Positions 1 through 5,259 of a DNA stretch of 5,654 bases are shown piece after piece. Positions within the stretch are counted from its first letter, which is position 1, and each line of letters starts with the position of its first letter. The stretch is from NCBI GenBank assembly GCA_964498785.1, contig CAZCJL010000223.1, forward strand, positions 1 through 5,654, written 5' to 3'. Origin of the DNA: Mariaggregatimicrobium sp964498785 (GTDB taxonomy: Bacteria; Zhuqueibacterota; Zhuqueibacteria; Thermofontimicrobiales; Thiofontviventaceae). The notes under the pieces were generated by a model. It searched no databases and was not told the origin of the DNA. It worked only from the letters and a program-made list of their open reading frames with translations. The translations under genes were made by a program, and so were the position numbers.

Positions 1-29
1 AAATACGACATAGCGGCAAGCGCCCATAT

Positions 30-455
30 CTACCATAAAATATTGAGAAGATACGCTTTTCCTTTGATAACCGCTTTAGAAATACTATATTCCTCTTTCA
101 GCGATTCATGCCATTCATAGTCCGAATCGACAACGAAAGCCAGTACTTCCTTGCCGTTTTCCAGCGCCCGCTCACATTCCAGCCGTGTAATGCTCTTGCG
201 TTCATCGCCCGGCTGTTTGGACGGAATCCACCCGCAGCGGTACGCCACAATAACGATGAGCAGATCACATTTATCCACTTTTTTCAAACACGCGTCCAGT
301 GGCGGATTCTCGCTCTCCGCGGGGAAATATTTTAGCATCACCGGCAAAAAGCCTGCTCCTGTTGCTGTTTCCTTTGCTGCGCTGCGATACGGCAGTAAAT
401 CTTCTACAGTTGATGAGATAAATACTTTGGGGATGTTGTTTGATTGGTGTGACAT
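30..455 (-). CDS. short DUF4062 domain protein, possibly truncated
   Basis: This 141-residue protein carries a DUF4062 domain over about residues 9-100. Visible signatures are KVFISSTVEDL near the N-terminus, then PPLDACLKKVDKCDLLIVIV followed by YRCGWIP, and SITRLECERAL, which matches the family pattern SITELEYEEA. DUF4062 is usually the N-terminal domain of larger proteins of bacterial signalling and conflict systems; its biochemical activity is not firmly established. The ATG at 455-453 is preceded by AAAAGG nine bases upstream, a good ribosome binding site, so the start is well supported. Only about 40 residues follow the domain, and there is no DUF1566 tail like those of its upstream neighbours. 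The protein ends in LLNILW at a TAG. Another frame stays open across that stop to the window edge, so a frameshifted or split gene is possible. It is the last gene of the minus-strand cluster, 119 bases after the deoxyribosyltransferase-like gene. Family assignment is confident; completeness is not. Confidence 0.85.
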   Translation of the reverse strand: MSHQSNNIPKVFISSTVEDLLPYRSAAKETATGAGFLPVMLKYFPAESENPPLDACLKKVDKCDLLIVIVAYRCGWIPSKQPGDERKSITRLECERALENGKEVLAFVVDSDYEWHESLKEEYSISKAVIKGKAYLLNILW

Positions 456-519
456 GGGGTATTGCCTTTTCTTGGTTGCTTTTTATTCATTATTGGAAAT
501 TTGCAGTTTATTAAAAATT

Positions 520-574
520 CCCCCCCTCCCCACCACCAAAATTATCAAATCCCCCAAATAACCAAATAATCAAA
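520..574 (-). repeat. G-rich post-stop tail downstream of the DGR target gene (copy 1)
   Basis: Read on the minus strand, the bases after the stop codon of the deoxyribosyltransferase-like gene are AT-rich, then contain GGGGG, a GATTTGATAATTT-like stretch and a G-rich run ending in seven Gs. The first 36 bases after the stop (574-539) match those after the membrane protein gene (3186-3151) at all but three positions, although nothing there is coding. The rest of the 456-574 gap holds the ribosome binding site of the DUF4062 gene and an AT-rich stretch without a convincing promoter or terminator. Confidence 0.7.
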
Positions 575-711
575 TTACTCTACAGACGATTGTCCGGGAC
601 GAACTGCTCGAACATAGAGGCCGTTGTAGCCCAGGTTGTAGTCGTAGCAATAACCAAGGTCGAAATCGACAACCCACGCCCAGGACTCGCCTTTTACACG
701 ATCAGCAGTCC
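575..711 (-). other. putative DGR variable region VR1
   Basis: This 3' terminal segment encodes the end of the Lcl_C domain. Ungapped alignment to 3187-3323 shows near-identical flanks: one difference in the last 13 codons including the stop, and one in the 13 codons upstream of the core. Between them lies a divergent 18-codon core (614-667, residues Asp390-Tyr407). Of 20 differences in the core, 10 are at codon position 1, 8 at position 2 and only 2 at position 3. Most core codons end in C or T, as expected if template AAC/AAT codons were randomised at adenines. Phe391, Gly394, Cys396 and Tyr399 are unchanged between the two copies. Confidence 0.8.
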
Positions 712-1834
712 AAATCCGAGATTGCTTCTTATCAAACACAGGATCAATATACAAATCCTCATTCTTCTTTTCCGGCTCCATCAAGCTCATCGCTTCCTCC
801 AGTGTCGGTAGGCGCCAATCACTAAATCCGGCGTAACTTTTTTTATTCAAATCAGCTATCCACTTTTCCGCATCCTTAAATTCCATAGAATCTGAAGAAC
901 CTCCCTGCTGCCACATCAGACGTGAAGCACTGTCAATAACCACTTGATCGCCATTTATATCCTGTACATCATATTGATTTTTGAATCCGGAACTGTTTTT
1001 GTTTTTGCTGCTATCAAAAAAATTATATTTTTTCAGCATTGAGTTGACATCATCGCTGGATAAATCTGTCGGCTTTACCCGAAACTGAACTTGTGGTTTA
1101 TTCAATGCATCATCTTTTTTTATTTTGTGAGACGCCTGCTGCGCCTGTTTCAACTGTTGTTCCAATTTCTTTATTGTTTCATTCAAGTGTGACTTTTCTT
1201 CTTCTTGCGCATCTATTTTCTTTTTTAGCTGCTTTTCATCGGAGCTGATCGTTTTGTATTGCTGGTTCAATTTCTCAAACTCTTTTTTAAGATTATCATT
1301 TTCCTGCTGTTTTGCATTATAATCGCTCAGGCTGACGTAATCTTTTAGATTGACGTATTGCAGTGAGTCTCCCAAAGTATCATGCACCGGATTATCCGAT
1401 TTTTCAGTCTGGTATTTTTCAAATGCTTTAATACGTCTTTCTAATTCACTCTTAAACATTTCAGGACCATCCAATTCGCTGGTATAAAAAATAGCCCGGT
1501 AATTGGCAATGTCAAACGGAAGTGATTCGCCGTGTCTGATAATCGGGATCGTTCCGCAGCGATAGAGCACATGGCGCACGCCAAGTTCATAAAAAACATT
1601 GGCATTTTTACCTGTTAAATCTGCAATCACCAGTTCTGATCCATGAAGAAGCTCAATAATATCCCGGGTGATGCTTCCCACATGCTCCAGTTCATCCGCC
1701 CGGATTGATTCATAACCGCATTTTTCCACCACCGGCTTTATCATCAATTGATAGATTTTCATGTTACGGTCATAGTCCGGAGTGCCATATTTGCCAAACG
1801 GCATGATAATGAAACAGCGCTTTTTTGGTGTCAT
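575..1834 (-). CDS. deoxyribosyltransferase-like head, coiled coil and DUF1566/Lcl_C tail (putative DGR target protein)
   Basis: This 419-residue soluble protein has three parts. Residues 5-140 form a Rossmann-like domain with CFIIMPFG at 7-14 and the motif ADLTGKNANVFYELG at 71-85, the hallmark of the nucleoside 2-deoxyribosyltransferase-like fold. In conflict systems such domains are thought to act on nucleotides or NAD-like ligands; Glu83 is a candidate catalytic residue by analogy. Residues about 172-240 are charged, heptad-like and rich in K, E and Q, so they probably form a coiled coil for oligomerisation. A connector (about 257-305) leads to a DUF1566/Lcl_C domain (about 303-413) with LMWQQGGS, DWRLPTLEEAMSLMEP and a C-terminal YVRAVRPGQ. 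The Lcl_C end carries the variable codons described separately. The ATG has AGGA eight bases upstream. The gene follows the TIR gene by 37 bases with no terminator between them, so they are probably co-transcribed. Domain calls are firm; enzymatic activity is inference. Confidence 0.9.
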   Translation of the reverse strand: MTPKKRCFIIMPFGKYGTPDYDRNMKIYQLMIKPVVEKCGYESIRADELEHVGSITRDIIELLHGSELVIADLTGKNANVFYELGVRHVLYRCGTIPIIRHGESLPFDIANYRAIFYTSELDGPEMFKSELERRIKAFEKYQTEKSDNPVHDTLGDSLQYVNLKDYVSLSDYNAKQQENDNLKKEFEKLNQQYKTISSDEKQLKKKIDAQEEEKSHLNETIKKLEQQLKQAQQASHKIKKDDALNKPQVQFRVKPTDLSSDDVNSMLKKYNFFDSSKNKNSSGFKNQYDVQDINGDQVVIDSASRLMWQQGGSSDSMEFKDAEKWIADLNKKSYAGFSDWRLPTLEEAMSLMEPEKKNEDLYIDPVFDKKQSRIWTADRVKGESWAWVVDFDLGYCYDYNLGYNGLYVRAVRPGQSSVE

Positions 1835-1871
1835 GAGTGTTGTCCTGTTATTTTTTACTTCTATTTTTTGA

Positions 1872-2783
1872 TTATTTTATTGTACGAACTGCGCAAACGC
1901 ATTTGGAGTCGTTGAAGTAACAAATATCGCAATAACCACTGTCTAAATTAACAATCCAAGCCATAGAACGGTCTTTCATTAAATCACCTGTCCAAATCCA
2001 TAGTTCGAAAAGAGCCTCTAAAGTGTCACTATTCCTGTTTCCTGGCTTTATTAAACTCATTGCCTCTTCCAGTGTTGGCAACCGCCAGTCAGCAAATCCT
2101 GCATATTTCCTTCGATTTAATCCATCAATATAATCTTTAGCTTTTTCATATTCCATTATTTTTACAAACCATGCTTTTTGCCACATCAATCCAGTCACCT
2201 TTCCAATTAATATTTTATCACCATTGATTTCCTTATCCATGTGTCGATGGTTAATCCCCCTTCCCGCCGGATTCCGATCTCGCTCGTAATAACCATGTAC
2301 TTTTAACATTTTATTGACCTCGACAGGTGATAATTCCCTCGGTTCATGCCGAATAATAAACGTTTCAGGACTGACAACCTGTAATATTCTTTTCAAACCG
2401 TTTTGGTATTCGCTCTCAGGAAAGACATCAATATACTGAATATTACTTATTTTTAATGACGGCTCACATTCGTCAAGTCTGATCGGAATCAAGTAAATAT
2501 CATCTTCAGAGCACTGCTCAAGCATTTCATAAGCAATCCGCATTTCTTTCTGAATAAAACCACGTTTTGACATGGAATGAGAAGATAGTAATAGAAAATA
2601 AAAATGACTCCCCTTGATCGCCTTTTCAATGGTAATTTTCCAGTTCTGACCAGGTAAGAGGCTTTCATAATCAATCCACACATCCAGACCGTATCGTTTC
2701 AAATCCTGATGAATCCGCTTTGCCATGCCAATGTCTTCATGCGCATAACTGAGAAATATTTTGGGATTTTGGTGTTCAGTCAT
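1872..2783 (-). CDS. TIR domain protein with DUF1566/Lcl_C tail
   Basis: This 303-residue protein begins with a TIR domain (about residues 7-135). PKIFLSYAHED opens strand A, YGLDVWIDYESLLPGQNW is the BB-loop region, and FYFLLLSSHSMSKRGFIQKE contains Glu80, the position expected for the catalytic glutamate of NAD-cleaving TIRs. Bacterial TIR domains typically hydrolyse or cyclise NAD+ on activation; that activity is inferred here. A connector (about 150-198, LSPVEVNKMLKVHGYYERDRNP) joins it to a DUF1566/Lcl_C domain (about 193-300) with GLMWQK and ADWRLPTLEEAMSLIKP. The extreme C-terminus, cysteine-rich and ending CAVRTIK, is one codon shorter than in the two neighbouring homologues. It lacks their shared near-identical nucleotide block, so this copy is probably not a current target of the same template. 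The ATG has only a weak GAG seven bases upstream. A candidate promoter lies just upstream, and the next gene begins 37 bases downstream. Confidence 0.92.
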   Translation of the reverse strand: MTEHQNPKIFLSYAHEDIGMAKRIHQDLKRYGLDVWIDYESLLPGQNWKITIEKAIKGSHFYFLLLSSHSMSKRGFIQKEMRIAYEMLEQCSEDDIYLIPIRLDECEPSLKISNIQYIDVFPESEYQNGLKRILQVVSPETFIIRHEPRELSPVEVNKMLKVHGYYERDRNPAGRGINHRHMDKEINGDKILIGKVTGLMWQKAWFVKIMEYEKAKDYIDGLNRRKYAGFADWRLPTLEEAMSLIKPGNRNSDTLEALFELWIWTGDLMKDRSMAWIVNLDSGYCDICYFNDSKCVCAVRTIK

Positions 2784-2820
2784 TTTTTGCTCGTCAGGTT
2801 AATGAATCGAGTCATAGTTT

Positions 2821-2849
2821 ATTATCCTTTTTGATTCACTTTTCGTGAA
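2821..2849 (-). promoter_or_regulatory. candidate sigma70-type promoter for the TIR gene
   Basis: On the minus strand TTCACG (2849-2844) and GATAAT (2826-2821) are separated by exactly 17 bases. Transcription would start near 2814, leaving a leader of about 30 bases before the TIR ATG. The -35 box sits in a short inverted repeat, TTCAC/GTGAA, with a 5-base spacer (2835-2849), which could be an operator. The -10 box matches consensus at 5 of 6 positions and the -35 at 4 of 6. In an AT-rich gap, chance matches are common. Confidence 0.4.
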
Positions 2850-2876
2850 AACAAAATGATCGAATTTTTTATTTTT

Positions 2877-3076
2877 TGAATAGCCACGATTTTTAAATCG
2901 TGGATAAATCAATTACACCTGCCATCTTTTTGGGATTTTAAACCCCTGTGGTGATTCTTTTGGCTATCCAATAGACCGCAACTTCCTTTTTCAACACTGG
3001 GAGTTAAAACTCCCAATTTATTTGGAGACATGAATCTTAAAACTTAAAACCACGAGATGAATCTCGTGGCTATTCA
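2877..3076. mobile_element. 200-bp palindromic element with 13-bp terminal inverted repeats (MITE/PATE-like)
   Basis: TGAATAGCCACGA at 2877-2889 is repeated perfectly in inverse orientation at 3064-3076. Each end forms its own tight hairpin: CCACGATTT with AAATCGTGG (2884-2903), and CCACGAGAT with ATCTCGTGG (3050-3069), each a 9-bp stem with a 2-base loop. Inside lie a third hairpin, GGGAGTT/AACTCCC (core 2999-3014), and a weaker one, GGG...CCC (2932-2945). No reading frame of note is present. This layout suits a non-autonomous element such as a MITE, or a derivative of IS200/IS605-type transposons, whose ends carry subterminal palindromes. No convincing target duplication is seen at the borders. 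It occupies most of the 403-base gap between the TIR gene and the membrane protein gene. Confidence 0.55.
3039..3069 (-). terminator. candidate intrinsic terminator after the membrane protein gene
   Basis: Transcription leaving the membrane protein gene meets the 9-bp GC-containing hairpin at 3069-3050, followed immediately by TTTTAAGTTTT. That hairpin is also the right end of the palindromic element, so the element may have supplied the terminator. The U-tract is interrupted and the hairpin lies about 120 bases past the stop codon, so support is moderate. The other hairpins in the gap lack a T-rich run on this strand. Confidence 0.4.
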
Positions 3077-3106
3077 TATGTCTCTGAAATTCCGCAACCG
3101 TGATTT

Positions 3107-3186
3107 CCCCCCCCCAAAAAAATTCTCCCCCCCCCCTTTCCCAATCCCCCAAATTATCAAATCCCCCAAATCACCAAATGATCTAA
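3107..3186 (-). repeat. G-rich post-stop tail downstream of the DGR target gene (copy 2), potential G-quadruplex
   Basis: Directly after the stop codon of the membrane protein gene, the minus strand carries the same AT-rich stretch with GGGGG as copy 1 at 520-574 (33 of 36 bases identical). It is followed by GGGGG-ATT-GGG-AAA and a run of ten Gs, then a seven-T run and nine Gs. Four or more G runs with short loops could form a G-quadruplex in the transcript or the non-template DNA strand. The homopolymer lengths may be imprecise if the assembly is draft quality. Confidence 0.65.
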
Positions 3187-3323
3187 TTATTCTACAGACG
3201 ATTGTCCGGGACGAACTGCTCGAACAGAGCGGGTGCTGCCCAGGAGGTCGTAGGTGTTGCAACCACCAAAGTAGAAATGGACAACCCACGCCCAGGACTC
3301 GCCTTTAACACGATCAGCCGTCC
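3187..3323 (-). other. putative DGR variable region VR2
   Basis: This is the counterpart of VR1 at the 3' end of the membrane protein gene. The divergent core is 3226-3279 (residues His665-Ser682, numbered from the GTG). Codon pairs against VR1 such as cat/gat, tac/gac, ggt/tat, aac/tac, acc/gac and tct/tat keep the third base and change the first two, as adenine-directed mutagenesis predicts. The last 13 codons match VR1 apart from one base, and upstream identity falls off outside the WTADRVKGESWAWVV segment. The only third-position changes are at ctc/ctg and ctg/ggc, where the two copies may be offset by one codon. Confidence 0.8.
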
Positions 3324-5259
3324 AGATCCACGGCTGTCTTGAATCGAATATTGGATTAATATACAAATAGTTTTCATTTCTCTGTGGCTCCATCAGACTC
3401 ATCGCCTCTTCCAACGTTGGTAGCCGCCAATCGCTATAACCGGCAAATCGTTCTACATTTAATGAGGCGATCCACTTCAACGCATCCTCATAAATCATAT
3501 ATTTCTGCGAGCCGGATTGCTGCCACATCAAATCAAACCCATAATCATAAACCACTTTTCCATTCCTTTGTAATTCGAACATGTTAAGCTTTCCTCGGCT
3601 TTCGGGATTCTTGCGACGATCATAAAAATCATGTTTTGAAATCATGCTTTTTGCGCTATCCCATGAAACTGAATCAGGTTCAGACCGATATTTAGTCGTC
3701 TTTAGCTGAACAGTCATCTTAAGTGAATCATAATCGATTTTATTATTGGCAAAAGTCGCTCCCTGTACTTTTATTTTGTTGTTGAATTTAGCATCCCTCA
3801 AATCGGTATTTCTAAATACTGCACTGCTTAGATCGGCGCCATATAGAACGGCTCCAGTAAGATCGGCTTTTTCAAGATTTGCGTTTTCAAGATGTGCGTT
3901 TTCAAGATTCGCTTCGATCAAATTTGCCTCGGAAAGGTTGGCATCTTTCAGATTGGCTTTTCGCAAGTCTGCTTTTTTTAAGACGGTTCCTTTCAGGTTT
4001 GCACCCTGCAATTGTGCATTCGATAAGTCTGCCCAGTGAACTGTTTTAAATTCCGCATCCTCTTTATGTACCAGATTTTGATAGCTTAAATCCACTGCGG
4101 GCCAGCCGCCTAAAATTCTTTTACCACGAAGCGCCACGGGAGTGAACACGACAAAAAAGTGAATTTCAAAGATTAGAACCAGTATAACCATAATCTGAAT
4201 ATTTCGATATTTTTTAAAGCCGGATTTTATGAGCTTCCAGTTCAACTTACAATCCGGTTGCTGATAATGCAGATAAAAGCTGATCACGAAGAATGCCGCA
4301 ATCAGAGGCATTGCACCAACAATACTGGTATATACAGGATCATGCTTTTTTAAGTACCACCATGCCAGGAACATCAACACCACCGGTAATGACCACCAGA
4401 CGGAAATGTCTACAATTAACCTTTGCAGCCATGCCAGAAAACCGGTTTTCAGTTCATCAAAAAAGTTGAGCATCCAGGGATAGATTTTTTGAGATTCCTG
4501 AACAGGTTGATAATCGGAGCGTAATTCATCACGCAATCGTTTTAGTTTATTCAGATAGAGCTGAAAGTAAATGAACACGAAGATAGACAATATCGGCGCC
4601 AGGATAAAAAAGCCATCCAGCGATACGTCCAGATTAATCACCGGCAACCGGGCAGGTTCATTGAGGATAATACGCCGGTCAGATGTACCAGCGACTGTCA
4701 GTGCTGTGTATGCCAACAAACCGATATACAACAAATAAATGCTGCGGGCATTTTTAGAAGCTTCGGCAATATTTGAAATTAACGATTCAGGAGCTTCGGG
4801 TCTGTCTTGTTTTTGAGGTGAAGGAATTGGTTCTGAAATTATTGATCCCCAATAAATGATCATAGTGCCGGATAACAGATTTGAAGCCGGTTGCCCTTTG
4901 ATTTTAACCTTTCTTAAAATTCCCAGGGTTACGATATTTAATGGGCGAAGGAGGATACGCAACAGATGATAATAAAATTCAGGCTCAGATCCATCCAATT
5001 TGCTTACATACAGGTTATATTTTCTTTTACCAAACGAACGTCCATCTAATAATAAATCGAATAAGAGGTCCGCAAAGAGAAACGTAATAGCGGAAATTAT
5101 CACAATACTAAAAATTGAAACACTGAAATACGTTAAAACTATGGGCCATATCACAATTTGAGCGCATACAAGAATTAGCCAGTCATATCGAAAAGCCGAG
5201 AATTGATCGTCAGACGTTGCAAGGTCCTCATCCATTTCTTTATTAAATCTTCTTCTCAT
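3187..5259 (-). CDS. RDD-like/multi-pass membrane protein with pentapeptide repeats and DUF1566/Lcl_C tail (putative DGR target protein)
   Basis: The protein is 690 residues from the ATG at 5259-5257. A GTG at 5271 would add four residues, but no ribosome binding site precedes it, whereas the ATG has GAG seven bases upstream. Residues below are numbered from the GTG. An arginine-rich N-terminus is followed by an RDD-like region (about 30-125) with two hydrophobic segments and DLLLDGRSFGKRKYNLYV. Further membrane segments lie near 178-196, 220-240, 287-305, 315-335 and 357-380, giving about seven. Pentapeptide repeats of the A(D/N)LxxA type span about 393-498 and should form a right-handed beta-helix. 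A connector (533-580) leads to the DUF1566/Lcl_C domain (577-687) with LMWQQSGS, DWRLPTLEEAMSLMEP and SVRAVRPGQ. Loop charges place the N-terminus inside and, with seven segments, the repeat and lectin-like parts outside; this is inference. It is the first gene after the strong promoter at 5414-5442. Its exact role is unknown. Confidence 0.9.
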   Translation of the reverse strand: MRRRFNKEMDEDLATSDDQFSAFRYDWLILVCAQIVIWPIVLTYFSVSIFSIVIISAITFLFADLLFDLLLDGRSFGKRKYNLYVSKLDGSEPEFYYHLLRILLRPLNIVTLGILRKVKIKGQPASNLLSGTMIIYWGSIISEPIPSPQKQDRPEAPESLISNIAEASKNARSIYLLYIGLLAYTALTVAGTSDRRIILNEPARLPVINLDVSLDGFFILAPILSIFVFIYFQLYLNKLKRLRDELRSDYQPVQESQKIYPWMLNFFDELKTGFLAWLQRLIVDISVWWSLPVVLMFLAWWYLKKHDPVYTSIVGAMPLIAAFFVISFYLHYQQPDCKLNWKLIKSGFKKYRNIQIMVILVLIFEIHFFVVFTPVALRGKRILGGWPAVDLSYQNLVHKEDAEFKTVHWADLSNAQLQGANLKGTVLKKADLRKANLKDANLSEANLIEANLENAHLENANLEKADLTGAVLYGADLSSAVFRNTDLRDAKFNNKIKVQGATFANNKIDYDSLKMTVQLKTTKYRSEPDSVSWDSAKSMISKHDFYDRRKNPESRGKLNMFELQRNGKVVYDYGFDLMWQQSGSQKYMIYEDALKWIASLNVERFAGYSDWRLPTLEEAMSLMEPQRNENYLYINPIFDSRQPWIWTADRVKGESWAWVVHFYFGGCNTYDLLGSTRSVRAVRPGQSSVE
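3778..4095 (-). repeat. 15-base-period pentapeptide-repeat tract within the membrane protein gene
   Basis: About twenty consecutive five-residue units (pattern A-D/N-L-x-x) give the DNA a 15-base period. It is most regular around 3868-3920, where GCGTTTTCAAGAT recurs. This is coding repeat structure, not a separate element, and could permit unit gain or loss by slippage. Confidence 0.85.

Noticed and set aside
108..561. Plus-strand open frames opposite the DUF4062 gene
   Set aside because: They overlap a well supported minus-strand DUF4062 gene, show no domain signature and extend into the homopolymer-rich gap.
2877..3076. CRISPR array or tRNA/rRNA in the hairpin-rich gap
   Set aside because: The hairpins are not regularly spaced identical direct repeats, and no tRNA cloverleaf or CCA-proximal features are present.
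3057..3308. Open frames on both strands crossing the C-rich tract and the 3' end of the membrane gene
   Set aside because: Their composition comes from proline/glycine homopolymer codons and the antisense or shifted VR; there is no independent coding evidence.
3746..4039. Plus-strand open frame rich in RFAFSR-like repeats opposite the membrane protein gene
   Set aside because: It is the mirror of the 15-base-period pentapeptide repeats on the minus strand; the periodicity keeps the opposite frame open. It has no homology or ribosome binding site.
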